Positions 33,906-41,858 are shown, counted from the stretch's first letter. The stretch is 64,000 nucleotides of DNA from Flavobacterium sp. SH_e (GCF_025717045.1 NZ_JAOVZN010000006.1:584269-648268); one strand, 5' to 3'. Notes: generated from the letters alone by a model not told the origin. A program made the numbers and translations.

Positions 33906-35489
33906 ATGGAAGATAAAAGTATATTTAAATCATGGGTTCCAAAATGGGCGATCATTATTATTTTGTTCGTTTGTTTGCTGCATTCTATGATTTTATTGGG
34001 AGTTTATACGTCAAACGTCACGTATGCGGCAAGTTTTCTGGACATTGAGCCTGAAGATTTGCAGTTTGCAATGTGCGTTACGTATGGAACTCTGCTGGCA
34101 ACCATTTTAATAGAAAGCCGATTTTCGAGTTTTTTCCCTGCAAAAAATTACCTGATGGCAGTTTATTCCTTAATCGGGATTACGATTGTTTCATCGGCTT
34201 ATATTACCAATTTTTCGGTCTTTTTAGTGATGAGAATTGCTGAAGGAATCTTGATGGCGCTTCCAGTAATTACGATCAGACAATTGCTTATTGAGCAGTT
34301 CAATACAAAAAATGCCATTATTATTGGGTTTTCATTTTACTACGGCGCGCTGTTGTTGTCTACGCCTTTTATCATGAATATCGCCGTGTGGTTTCTTGAT
34401 CATTACGACTGGAAATATATGTTGTATGTTTCGGGCGGACTACAGGTCTTAAACGTTTTTTTAATCTTAGTTACTTTCAGGGGGCACCGAATTACAAAGA
34501 AGATTCCGTTGTATCAAATCGACTGGATGAGTTATTTTTTGGTTTTAATTTCGATTCTTTGCGGTGCCTACTTTTTTGTTTATGCTGAGAAAAAATATTG
34601 GTTGCAGTCTTCAGAAATGGTTTTAATATTGATGATTTCGCTCATTACAGGCGGATTATTCATCTTTAAAGAACGTCTGGTAAAAAGGCCAAGTTTCGAT
34701 TTTGAAGTCATAAAATACGCCAATCTGCGAATAGGATTTTTATTGTTTTTCCTTTTCTATATCAGCAGAGCAACACTGAGTTTATGTCATTCGGCAATGT
34801 TTTCAATCTGGAATTGGGATCCTTCTCGTGTTGCGGGCGTTCAGTATATAAACGGATTAGGAAATGTAATCGGACTTGTTCTAGCTGCTTTTTTCTTGAT
34901 GAAATCTGTTTCGACTAAAATCATTTTTATGATTGGTTTTACGCTTATTGCTATTTTCCATTTCTGGTTTACGTTTCTTTTTGTGCCAGATATTGCATTG
35001 AGCGATATTATCATTCCCTATATTTTGCAAGGAATCGGTGTTGGGTTTTTATTTGTTCCGCTCATCTTATTTACCACATCATCGGTTCCAGCAAATATGG
35101 CGGTTTCCTCAGGAATTGTTGGGGTCTCAGGACGTTTCTGGGGAAGTACAATTGGCTTTTGCGTTATGCAGAATGCAATGGTTTTCTTAAATAAAAAGCA
35201 CTTCTTGAAACTAAGCCAATTTGTAACTGGAGAAAATCCCGAAGCACAGCAAACAATTGCAAGCGCAACACAAAGTTTTATTGCCAAAGGATATTCGGCA
35301 GATAATGCAAATGTTTTAGCTATGAAAAAGGTTTTCAGCACCATTTCCAAGCAATCGACTTTATTGGCCGATATGGAAATTTATACTATTGTAGGTTACG
35401 GTTTAGTGGTTTTGATTATTCTAATTGCCTGCAATCAGCATTTGAGACAGACGATGACTTTGGTAAAAAGTAAAATTTGGATCGGATAG
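33906..35489 (+). CDS. MFS drug-efflux transporter, DHA2/EmrB-like
   Basis: The start is the ATG at 33906, one base after the adaptor stop codon; an earlier ATG at 33885 would overlap the adaptor gene. The 527-residue protein has about 14 membrane helices, with the longer cytoplasmic loop near the centre, as in the DHA2 drug:proton antiporters. It is less conserved in the usual motif C region and more like the Bacteroidota branch. It pumps hydrophobic compounds through the EmrA-TolC assembly encoded immediately upstream. Substrate unknown. Confidence 0.9.
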   Translation: MEDKSIFKSWVPKWAIIIILFVCLLHSMILLGVYTSNVTYAASFLDIEPEDLQFAMCVTYGTLLATILIESRFSSFFPAKNYLMAVYSLIGITIVSSAYITNFSVFLVMRIAEGILMALPVITIRQLLIEQFNTKNAIIIGFSFYYGALLLSTPFIMNIAVWFLDHYDWKYMLYVSGGLQVLNVFLILVTFRGHRITKKIPLYQIDWMSYFLVLISILCGAYFFVYAEKKYWLQSSEMVLILMISLITGGLFIFKERLVKRPSFDFEVIKYANLRIGFLLFFLFYISRATLSLCHSAMFSIWNWDPSRVAGVQYINGLGNVIGLVLAAFFLMKSVSTKIIFMIGFTLIAIFHFWFTFLFVPDIALSDIIIPYILQGIGVGFLFVPLILFTTSSVPANMAVSSGIVGVSGRFWGSTIGFCVMQNAMVFLNKKHFLKLSQFVTGENPEAQQTIASATQSFIAKGYSADNANVLAMKKVFSTISKQSTLLADMEIYTIVGYGLVVLIILIACNQHLRQTMTLVKSKIWIG

Positions 35490-35535
35490 TTTTGTTTCAG
35501 GTTTAAAGTTTCAAGTTCAAAGTTATTCCGTGTAG

Positions 35536-35574
35536 TTTGTCATTCCGAGGAACGAGGAATCTCACGCGAGATTC
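35536..35574. repeat. Half copy of the GAGGAACGAGGAATCTCAC repeat
   Basis: TTTGTCATTCCGAGGAACG and AGGAATCTCACGCGAG match the left arm of the 30071 and 36421 elements. The complementary arm is missing here. It precedes the HAD phosphatase gene. Confidence 0.7.
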
Positions 35575-35656
35575 AAAAAAAATCTTAGCGATCCCGATAG
35601 CTATCGGGATTGCGGAATTGAGTATCTTGCAACCGTTAAAAACAACAAATAAAATT

Positions 35657-36316
35657 ATGAGCCAGCAATGTGTAATTTTTGATATGGACGGCGTGATTTC
35701 ACACACAAATCCGCATCATGTAATCGCTTTTGAAAAGTTTTTCGATAAATATAATATTCCGTACACTCAGGAAGAGTTTGAAGAGCATATGTACGGAAAA
35801 CACAACAGTTATATCATGACGCATTTCTTCAAACGTCCAATTACGGGAGAAGAATTGATTAAGCTTGAAGACGAAAAAGAAGGAATGTTTCGTGAGATTT
35901 ACAAAGACAAAGTCGAAACGATTCCGCATTATATGGATTTTTTAAACGAATTAAAATCTCGTGGTTTTAAAACGGCAGTTGCCACATCAGCACCTCGTGC
36001 AAACTTGGATTTAATTGCCAACTTCCTAAAACTCGGCGAAAAAATGGATTCGATGATGTCAAGCGAAGACGTTAAATTTCACAAACCAAATCCAGAAGTA
36101 TATCTAAAATCGGCAGAAAGAGTTGGAGTTTCTCCTTCTGATTGTGTGGTTTTCGAAGATTCTTTTTCGGGTATTACAGCAGGATTAAATGCAGGAATGA
36201 AGGTCGTTGGCGTTTTGAGTACGCATACTAAAGAACAACTTCCGCCATGTGATTTTTATATCAATGATTATAGTGAGGTGAATGTGGATAAAATCCTTGA
36301 GATATTGGGTAGATAA
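35657..36316 (+). CDS. HAD-superfamily hydrolase, beta-phosphoglucomutase-like
   Basis: The ATG at 35657 starts 219 residues; the longer frame would begin in the repeat-rich spacer. HAD motif I is FDMDGV with nucleophile D9 and D11. The cap domain (about 15-90) is alpha-helical. Motif II is ATSAPRANLDLI-like, motif III is K-PNPEVY, and motif IV VVFEDSFSGITAGLNAGM has the paired acidic residues. The closest subfamily is the phosphomutase/phosphatase group related to beta-phosphoglucomutase, acting on small phosphosugars. No sugar operon is adjacent, so the substrate is open. Confidence 0.9.
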   Translation: MSQQCVIFDMDGVISHTNPHHVIAFEKFFDKYNIPYTQEEFEEHMYGKHNSYIMTHFFKRPITGEELIKLEDEKEGMFREIYKDKVETIPHYMDFLNELKSRGFKTAVATSAPRANLDLIANFLKLGEKMDSMMSSEDVKFHKPNPEVYLKSAERVGVSPSDCVVFEDSFSGITAGLNAGMKVVGVLSTHTKEQLPPCDFYINDYSEVNVDKILEILGR

Positions 36317-36356
36317 ATTCCAATTTTTTAAATCCCAAATTCCAAGTGATACGAGA

Positions 36357-36394
36357 CCTTTGTCAAAGTTTTAAACTTTGACAAAGGTTTTTTT
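36357..36394 (+). terminator. Terminator after the HAD gene
   Basis: ACCTTTGTCAAAGTTT and AAACTTTGACAAAGGT form a perfect 16-bp dyad with almost no loop, followed by T residues. Confidence 0.85.
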
Positions 36395-36420
36395 AGTGTA
36401 ATTTAGTTACCACAAAGTAA

Positions 36421-36550
36421 TTGTCATTCTGAGGAACGAAGACACGAGCGATAGCGAACTGGCGAAGCAATCACACTAGAAATTCCGTAAAGAGAATTTC
36501 TAATCTGTGTCGAGTCCCGCGTGAGATTCTTCGTTCCTCAGAATGACAAA
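36421..36550. repeat. Full REP-like repeat, 130 bp
   Basis: Outer arms TTGTCATTCTGAGGAACGA and TCGTTCCTCAGAATGACAA enclose a module with AGCGATAGCGAACTGGCGAA, AATCACACTAGAAATTC and GATTCTTCGTTCC. The inner GCGATAGCGAACTGGCGAAG block recurs in the copy at 37584. Confidence 0.85.
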
Positions 36551-36572
36551 CTAGATGTTTGAAATTGTAAAC

Positions 36573-37364
36573 CTAATAATTCTCCTCCAAAAAAGCCATC
36601 CAGCCTTTTTCAAATTCCTCTTGCGTAACGTTCAATGTTTTTTCAATGTTGCCGAAAGATGCAATCAGTTTGGGAAGAATGTCTTTTCCCCATTTTTTGG
36701 CCATGTATTCGATTATCGTGTAGCCAATATTATAAATCTGATTGCTGTGATTAAGATCTTCTAAAGTCAGGTTTTTGCTTTTGGCGTATTTCACGCTTAA
36801 CTTATTTACTTCTTTTGCTTCAAAAATACTAATCGATTCCCAAAGCCAGCGCGGATATTCGGCTTTAAACTTTTTATCAAATTCCTTATCAAAAGTCAGT
36901 CGGTCTTGGGTGATGATTGTATCTTTTGCTTTGTATATTAATATGTTTAGCTGAACGCAATGCGTAAATTCATGCAGAGCCGTTTTTAGCGGATCGTCTG
37001 GAAAAATAGAATTAAACCAATTCGTCCATACAAAATGAAATTCGTTTGGACCGCGACTTGTGCCTTTTGTATTCTCTGCTAAACCTGTCGCTTCATTAAA
37101 CTTGAATTGCGAACCGTAGACAAAAACCTTTATCGGGTCGTGTTCTATATCTTTTAGATTTTCTCTTATTCGAGAATAATTTTCCTCCAGATGTTTGCTG
37201 ACTTTTTCGGCCTCGCTTTTATAAATTCCGTTATAGGAAACAATAAAATGCTCCGATTTAAGAGTTCGGGTTTCGTGTTGAACGGTAAAGCTTCGAACTG
37301 TTCTCGCAAAATAAAAAATAGCAATAATTGCTAAAAGGATAACTAATAATCTGTATTTTCTCAT
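36573..37364 (-). CDS. Membrane-anchored metalloprotease-like protein (HEFTH)
   Basis: The start is placed at the ATG at 37364 (MRKYRLLVILLAIIAIFYFA), a clear signal anchor; the longer frame adds 11 unlikely residues. The 263-residue protein has a zinc-type HEFTHCVQLNI motif (HExxH) in the middle, preceded by TRGPNEFHF-like text, and a C-terminal helical part with YMAKKWGKDILPKLI. This matches the peptidase-MA-like superfamily of the gluzincin group. It is expected to face the periplasm. The natural substrate is unknown. Confidence 0.75.
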   Translation of the reverse strand: MRKYRLLVILLAIIAIFYFARTVRSFTVQHETRTLKSEHFIVSYNGIYKSEAEKVSKHLEENYSRIRENLKDIEHDPIKVFVYGSQFKFNEATGLAENTKGTSRGPNEFHFVWTNWFNSIFPDDPLKTALHEFTHCVQLNILIYKAKDTIITQDRLTFDKEFDKKFKAEYPRWLWESISIFEAKEVNKLSVKYAKSKNLTLEDLNHSNQIYNIGYTIIEYMAKKWGKDILPKLIASFGNIEKTLNVTQEEFEKGWMAFLEENY

Positions 37365-37507
37365 GTGTTCTAAATGTTTTTTGAGATTTAAAAACAAGCA
37401 AAATTTTGAGAATTAGGTTTTTGGTGTTTTAAAAATAAGAATATTTGAAGACTAAAATGTAAAATAATTAAAGAAATTTCTGAATTGTTTCTGATTTTAA
37501 TTTTCTC

Positions 37508-37557
37508 ACATTTTGTCATTTCGATGAAAGGAGAAATCTTCGTAAGTAACTCCGCAA
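37508..37557. repeat. Second copy of the CATTTCGATGAAAGGAGAAAT block
   Basis: TTTTGTCATTTCGATGAAAG, GAGAAATCTTCG and GTAACTCCGCAAAG match the block at 29551-29600. It is gene-free DNA. Confidence 0.6.
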
Positions 37558-37583
37558 AGTTTTCCCGTATTATAACCACAAAG

Positions 37584-37702
37584 TTTGTCATTTCGAGGAA
37601 CGAGAAATCACACTAGAAACTTTCGCAACAGCGCGTGAATCTCGCGTGAGATTTGCTTCGCCAGTTCGCTATCGCTTGGGTCTCGTTCCTCGAAATGACA
37701 AA
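37584..37702. repeat. REP-like repeat with CGAGAAATCACACTAGAAAC module
   Basis: Outer arms TTGTCATTTCGAGGAACGAG and CTCGTTCCTCGAAATGAC form the dyad; the interior has CACACTAGAAACTTTCGC, GAATCTCGCGTGAGATT and GCTTCGCCAGTTCGC. The gap 37365-37739 also contains another short block at 37508-37557. Confidence 0.85.
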
Positions 37703-37739
37703 ACTGGATGAATTGCCTCCTGCTTTAGCTGGAGGTTTT

Positions 37740-38045
37740 TCATTCTTTCAACTTCAAATATTCTTTAGGAACACTTAATAATTCCTGATAACACCAGCTG
37801 TTTGGACAATTTTCATTTCGTTTAGTATGTTCGGCTATTCTGATTTCGATGGATTCTCCGTTGTCTTTTCCTTTAAAAGTTTCTCCAACCTTAAAAGTTC
37901 GGTCAATTACGCCAATAAAACCTCCTACAGTTATTTGAACGGTGTATTCTTTAGTAAATTCATAATTTTTAGAAGCCTTTTCTTCAGCCGAAGAACAAGC
38001 AAGAATTCCTGAAGTAAGAATCAAAAAGCAAATCAATTTTTTCAT
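37740..38045 (-). CDS. Small lipoprotein, function unknown
   Basis: This 101-residue protein has a lipoprotein signal ending at C17 (LTSGILAC), then SSAEEKAS. The mature part is beta-rich (YTVQITVGGFIGVIDRTFKVGETFKGKDNGESIEIRIAEHTKR) and contains two Cys in NENCPNSWCYQELL, which may form a disulfide or bind metal. No known family is recognised. It lies between the metalloprotease gene and the paralogue of the 77-residue protein, both separated by repeats. Confidence 0.65.
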   Translation of the reverse strand: MKKLICFLILTSGILACSSAEEKASKNYEFTKEYTVQITVGGFIGVIDRTFKVGETFKGKDNGESIEIRIAEHTKRNENCPNSWCYQELLSVPKEYLKLKE

Positions 38046-38222
38046 AACGATCTTTTTGTATTTAGATGTTTGAATATCAGATTGGTTGCGTGAAAGTGGA
38101 AAAGATTTTTGTTTTTAGAGCGACCGTTTGGCATACGAAAAAATAAAATAGAGTTGAACGCATATATGGGTTCAAATGAAATAAATTTCTAATGATTTTT
38201 GCAATATTTTAAATCTAAAATT

Positions 38223-38450
38223 ATGAGTACAAATCATTTTTCAGAAGAAGTTGAAGCTAGACTAAAAGTTTTTTTTACTGATGTCATCGATCCAAAAGAC
38301 ATGGCGAAAGCATTACGAACAACGAATTATCTATTAACGTTAAGCGTAATAAGAGAAAGAGATGCAATGGGAAAAATAAACCTTGAAAATTTCTTTTATT
38401 GGGTAAATGAATTAGCAGAGGTTTTAGATCCGTATTTGGAAGTGGAGTAA
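38223..38450 (+). CDS. Small conserved protein, paralogue of the 10012-10245 product
   Basis: The start is the ATG at 38223 (MSTNHFSEEVEARLKVFF), matching the start of its paralogue; a longer frame from 38199 adds eight unshared residues. The 75-residue protein shares the pattern FF--VIDP-DMAKALR--N, L--IRE, and ends FFYWVNELAEVLDPYLEVE. It is cytoplasmic, acidic and probably all-helical. No function is known to me. Repeats surround it. The two paralogues have different contexts, so shared neighbours do not suggest a role. Confidence 0.75.
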   Translation: MSTNHFSEEVEARLKVFFTDVIDPKDMAKALRTTNYLLTLSVIRERDAMGKINLENFFYWVNELAEVLDPYLEVE

Positions 38451-38618
38451 GTGAGAAAACTATAAAAGTTCATTTTGACGAAAGGAGAAATAAAAAGCAA
38501 AACCGACAAAAAATTCCAGAGTGATTTCCGCAATTTTTTTCATAGTGTACAACCTGTTGGTTATGCTGAAAAGCTCCTTTCGTCAAGATGGATTGATAAA
38601 GATGAGTTACCGCGTAGT

Positions 38619-38722
38619 TTGTCATTTCGAGGAACGAGAAATCACACTAGAAACTCTGCAAAGAAAATCGCCAATCTTTGTTGATATACGCGTGTGATTT
38701 CTCGTTCCTCGGAATGACAAAA
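38619..38722. repeat. REP-like repeat, CGAGAAATC module
   Basis: TTGTCATTTCGAGGAACGAG on the left and CTCGTTCCTCGGAATGACAA on the right flank AATCACACTAGAAACTC and a short AT-rich centre. It is the fourth near-complete copy. Confidence 0.85.
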
Positions 38723-38746
38723 CTAGGGACGCTTTCAATTATAAAA

Positions 38747-38826
38747 CATAGCAAATGGTTTCAACCATTGAAACGCATTCATTGTCGCCAATCTTTGTCT
38801 CCGAGGTTGAAACCTCGGGCTATATT
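38747..38826. repeat. Hairpin repeat with GGTTTCAACC and GGTTGAAACC arms, second copy
   Basis: CATAGCAAATGGTTTCAACC and CCGAGGTTGAAACCTCGG have the same arms as 29617-29692 but a different centre. Confidence 0.7.
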
Positions 38827-38842
38827 TGAAATATATTTGCTA

Positions 38843-39376
38843 TTATATCTTAAATGGCTTCGATTTTATAGTTTTTGAATAAAACGTAACATTTGATAAT
38901 TCCTGGCTAATTTCTGTTTTCTTATCGTATTCGTTAATTTCAAATGGTTTGTATACTAATGATATTTGTTTGATTAAAACTTTGAGATCAAAGTATCTAT
39001 CAGAATCCATAAAATTTTTACTGTCTATGTTGAACTTTATTGCAGAGTTTGGTTCGCAAACAATGATGTTTTTGAAAGTTAATTTAGTTGTTTGGGTCAT
39101 TTGTGCAGGAGGCGCCTCTTCTAGTACTTTTCCATTTTTTGGATTTGTTTCAATTTCAAAAAAGTAATTATAATAATTTACATTATTGCCTTCAATTGTT
39201 TCGATTGGCATTGGTAGTATTATTTTATCTTTTTTTGAATTGTTTTTTAATTCGCATGATAAAATAAACTGTTTTTGATTATTGTGAAAATATTCTTTAA
39301 CTGTAATTATTTTAATTTCTTGAGCATTAGAAATAAATTGAAATAGAATAAAAAAAAGGAGTAAGAATTTTTTCAT
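38843..39376 (-). CDS. Secreted protein of unknown function
   Basis: This 177-residue protein has a signal peptide (MKKFLLLFFILFQFISNAQ) and a beta-rich mature part (IKIITVKEYFHNNQKQFILSC, NKIILPMPIETIEGNNV, KLTFKNIIVCEPNSAIKFNI). I recognise no family. It is probably a small periplasmic or surface protein. It stands alone upstream of tRNA-Leu on the same strand. Confidence 0.65.
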   Translation of the reverse strand: MKKFLLLFFILFQFISNAQEIKIITVKEYFHNNQKQFILSCELKNNSKKDKIILPMPIETIEGNNVNYYNYFFEIETNPKNGKVLEEAPPAQMTQTTKLTFKNIIVCEPNSAIKFNIDSKNFMDSDRYFDLKVLIKQISLVYKPFEINEYDKKTEISQELSNVTFYSKTIKSKPFKI

Positions 39377-39429
39377 AGCGAGGTTTTGAAAATTTTGTTA
39401 TCGAGTTGAAAATCAAATGCACTAAAAAC

Positions 39430-39462
39430 AAAAAAGCTTCTGAAAATTTTCAGAAGCTTCTT
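39430..39462 (-). terminator. Terminator of tRNA-Leu
   Basis: AAGCTTCTGAAAATTTTCAGAAGCTT is a perfect dyad 6 bp past the tRNA 3' end; on the minus strand it is followed by T residues. Confidence 0.85.
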
Positions 39463-39467
39463 AAAAG

Positions 39468-39549
39468 TGCGGATAATAGGACTCGAACCTACACGCCTTG
39501 CGGCACCAGATCCTAAGTCTGGCACGTCTACCAATTTCGCCATATCCGC
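39468..39549 (-). tRNA. tRNA-Leu (anticodon TAG)
   Basis: This 82-nt gene has acceptor stem GCGGATA / TATCCGC, discriminator A, anticodon arm CCAGACTTAGGATCTGG with TAG in the loop, a class II variable arm (TGCCGCAAGGCG) and T arm AGGTTCGAGTCCT. The CCA end is not encoded. Confidence 0.96.
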
Positions 39550-39563
39550 GGTAATTGTGGGTG

Positions 39564-39592
39564 CAAAGATAGGCATACTTTTGAATTATCAA
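39564..39592 (-). promoter_or_regulatory. Promoter of tRNA-Leu
   Basis: Reading the minus strand, TTG (39592-39590), 18 nt and TATCTTTG (39571-39564) fit the Bacteroidota consensus. The -7 element ends 14 bp before the tRNA. Confidence 0.7.
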
Positions 39593-39629
39593 AGACTTTT
39601 TTGAAAATTTTTTTTAATTCTCTTTTTTG

Positions 39630-39637
39630 TACATTTG
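39630..39637 (+). promoter_or_regulatory. -7 element of the dipeptidase gene
   Basis: TACATTTG matches TAnnTTTG, 23 bp before the ATG at 39660. No TTG stands at the -33 position. Confidence 0.45.
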
Positions 39638-39659
39638 GGTTTCTATAAAAATAATTTAA

Positions 39660-41048
39660 ATGGAAAATATTAAGTCCTACGTTCAACAACATAAAGATCG
39701 GTTTATCAATGAATTGATCGAATTATTAAAGATTCCGTCGGTTAGTGCCGACACTGCATATTCTCAAGATGTTATTGACACAGCAGAGGCTGTAAAAGAA
39801 AGTTTATCAAAAGCAGGGTGCGATTATGTCGAAACTTGCGACACTCCAGGTTACCCAATTATCTACGGAGAGAAAATTATAGATCCAAATCTTCCAACGG
39901 TTTTAGTTTACGGCCACTACGACGTACAACCGCCAGATCCATTAGAATTATGGACTTCACCACCTTTTGAACCGGTTATTAAAACTACAGATATTCACCC
40001 AGAAGGCGCAATCTTCGCGCGTGGAGCGTGTGACGACAAAGGTCAGATGTACATGCACGTAAAAGCGCTTGAATTAATGGTACAAAGCAATACTTTGCCT
40101 TGTAACGTAAAATTCATGATCGAAGGTGAAGAAGAAGTAGGTTCTGCAAGTTTGGCTTGGTTCGTAGAACGCAATCAAGAAAAACTGAAAAACGACGTAA
40201 TCTTGATTTCAGATACAGGAATGATCTCAAACCAACAGCCATCGATCACGACAGGTTTAAGAGGTTTGAGTTATGTTGAGGTAGAAGTTACAGGTCCAAA
40301 CCGCGATTTGCATTCAGGTTTATACGGTGGAGCTGTGGCGAATCCAATTAATATTTTGGCAAAAATGATTGCTTCGCTTCACGACGAAAACAATCATATT
40401 ACAATTCCAGGTTTCTACGATAAAGTTCAGGAATTATCTGCAGAAGAAAGAGCCGAAATGGCAAAAGCGCCTTTCAGCTTAGAAAAATATAAAAATGCTT
40501 TAAACATTGCTGATGTTTATGGTGAAAAAGGTTACGTAACGAACGAAAGAAACTCAATCCGTCCGACTTTAGACGTAAACGGAATCTGGGGCGGTTATAC
40601 TGGCGAAGGTGCTAAAACGGTTATTGCGAGTAAAGCATTCGCTAAAATCTCGATGCGTTTGGTTCCAAATCAGGAATGGGAGGAGATTACAGAACTTTTC
40701 ACGAAACATTTTACAAGCATTGCGCCAGCTGGAGTTACAGTAAAAGTTACACCTCACCACGGTGGTCAAGGTTATGTTACGCCAATTGACAGCATTGGTT
40801 ATCAGGCAGCAAATAAAGCGTATACAGAAACGTTTGGAGTTCCTGCAATTCCGGTTCGTTCTGGCGGAAGTATTCCGATTGTGGCTTTGTTTGAAAAAGA
40901 ATTAAAAAGCAAAACCATCTTAATGGGATTTGGTTTGGATAGCGATGCTATTCACTCGCCAAATGAACATTTCGGAATCTTTAATTACTTGAAAGGTATT
41001 GAGACTATTCCGTTGTTTTATAAATATTTTGTGGAGCTTTCTAAGTAG
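39660..41048 (+). CDS. M20-family dipeptidase / metallopeptidase
   Basis: This 462-residue protein has the M20 metal ligands: VLVYGHYDVQPPDPLELW (H), GACDDKGQMYMHV (D), IEGEEEVGS (two Glu, catalytic and metal), IDSIGYQAANKAY and the late HSPNEHFG ligands. The central dimerisation domain (about 190-330) has the HSG-YGG signature. These enzymes hydrolyse dipeptides or related amides in the cytoplasm with two zinc ions. The broad length and VSADTAYSQDV N-terminus fit the dipeptidase branch. It is monocistronic, followed by a hairpin terminator and a repeat pair. Confidence 0.93.
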   Translation: MENIKSYVQQHKDRFINELIELLKIPSVSADTAYSQDVIDTAEAVKESLSKAGCDYVETCDTPGYPIIYGEKIIDPNLPTVLVYGHYDVQPPDPLELWTSPPFEPVIKTTDIHPEGAIFARGACDDKGQMYMHVKALELMVQSNTLPCNVKFMIEGEEEVGSASLAWFVERNQEKLKNDVILISDTGMISNQQPSITTGLRGLSYVEVEVTGPNRDLHSGLYGGAVANPINILAKMIASLHDENNHITIPGFYDKVQELSAEERAEMAKAPFSLEKYKNALNIADVYGEKGYVTNERNSIRPTLDVNGIWGGYTGEGAKTVIASKAFAKISMRLVPNQEWEEITELFTKHFTSIAPAGVTVKVTPHHGGQGYVTPIDSIGYQAANKAYTETFGVPAIPVRSGGSIPIVALFEKELKSKTILMGFGLDSDAIHSPNEHFGIFNYLKGIETIPLFYKYFVELSK

Positions 41049-41051
41049 TTT

Positions 41052-41206
41052 TTTAACCGCAAAGAACGCAAAGGTTTACGCAAAGTTCGCTAAGATTTTT
41101 TGAATAAGATTTATAAAAGTTCGCAAAGCTTAATCATATAGCTTTGCGAACTTTGCGTTTATAAACGTAACCTTAAATAAAAACCTTGCGTTCTTTGCGT
41201 TTAAAT
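41052..41206. repeat. Empty CGCAAAG-family inverted repeat pair, MITE-like
   Basis: The left arm begins TTTAACCGCAAAGAACGCA and continues AAAGGTTTACGCAAAG; the right arm ends CTTTGCGTTTAAA after CCTTGCGTTCTTTGC. Between them is an inner inverted pair AAGTTCGCAAAGCTT and AAGCTTTGCGAACTT-type. The ends match the 34-bp ends of the GxxExxY element at 57981-58526, but no ORF is inside. Confidence 0.85.
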
Positions 41207-41229
41207 TTTCCAACAGTATTTTTAAAATA

Positions 41230-41262
41230 TAAATCCGTTCAGAAACGAGCGGATTTTTTTTG
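41230..41262 (+). terminator. Hairpin terminator before the BlaI operon promoter
   Basis: AAATCCGTTC and GAGCGGATTT (one G-T pair) close on AGAAAC and are followed by T residues. It likely ends dipeptidase transcription. Confidence 0.8.
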
Positions 41263-41353
41263 TTTTAGTACTTTTTTGTTGAGGTTCAGAGCAGAAAAAC
41301 CTTTGTCACTTTGTCTCTCTAAACCTTTGTATCTAAAAAAAGACTTCTTTTTC

Positions 41354-41383
41354 TTGCATATTTAAAATTTAACTCTACATTTG
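41354..41383 (+). promoter_or_regulatory. Promoter of the BlaI/M56 operon
   Basis: TTG (41354-41356), 19 nt and TACATTTG (41376-41383) match the consensus exactly. The -7 element is embedded in the palindrome CTACATTTGTAG (41375-41386), so a bound BlaI-type repressor would block RNA polymerase directly. Confidence 0.85.
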
Positions 41384-41406
41384 TAGAAACGAATCTATAA
41401 TTGTAG
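41375..41406. promoter_or_regulatory. Twin BlaI/MecI-type operator
   Basis: CTACATTTGTAG (41375-41386) and CTATAATTGTAG (41395-41406) contain the TACA/TGTA dyad of BlaI/MecI operators. Their centres are 20 bp apart, two helical turns, and they end 5 bp before the start codon at 41412. The operon itself encodes a BlaI repressor at 42818. Confidence 0.85.
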
Positions 41407-41411
41407 AGCAA

Positions 41412-41840
41412 ATGAATTTGAGAAACCTTATTTTACTATTGTTTTGCGGATTAATGCTGTTTGGTTGTAAAAGCAAACCGATCAATCAGAAAATTGACAG
41501 GAAAAAAGAAGGCGTTTGGATCGACGACTATACGCAGGATGGTACAAATTATAAATCGTATGAGCATTATAAAAACGATCTTCCTGTAAAAAAGTGGAAA
41601 ACTTACATTAATGGTAAAATCTACAAAACAGAAAAATATAAAAACGGAATTTGTGTCGTAAAAAGCTATTACGAAAACGGAAAATTAGAATCGAAAGGAA
41701 AAACAAAATTAGAAATGAATTCGGTTGAAACACATTGGTTTTATTTTGGAGAATGGAAATTCTATTCAGATAACGGAAAGCTAAAAAGCATCAAAAACTA
41801 CGAAAATGGAGAATTAATCTCAGAACAAAAAATACAATAA
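41412..41840 (+). CDS. Lipoprotein with MORN/YwqK-like repeats, first gene of the BlaI operon
   Basis: This 142-residue lipoprotein has its signal ending at C19 (LFGC). The mature part consists of short strands with Y-NG-L-S-G-type repeats (KYKNGICVVKSYYENGKLESKG, FYSDNGKLKSIKNYENGELIS), the MORN-variant seen in YwqK-like proteins. The repeats give a small beta-sheet, possibly for protein or lipid contact at the membrane. It starts 5 bp after the second operator. The role within a BlaI-controlled operon is unclear: it might be a target of the sensor or a protective factor. Confidence 0.78.
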   Translation: MNLRNLILLLFCGLMLFGCKSKPINQKIDRKKEGVWIDDYTQDGTNYKSYEHYKNDLPVKKWKTYINGKIYKTEKYKNGICVVKSYYENGKLESKGKTKLEMNSVETHWFYFGEWKFYSDNGKLKSIKNYENGELISEQKIQ

Positions 41841-41858
41841 ACCATAACTATTAAATCC

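Noticed and set aside
31422..35489. Efflux operon as part of a defence island
   Set aside because: The composition and AraC control are those of ordinary drug efflux; no nuclease or phage gene is adjacent.
39373..39576. Minus-strand ORF containing the tRNA-Leu sequence
   Set aside because: The frame is simply the tRNA gene and flanks read as codons; no independent protein signal is seen.
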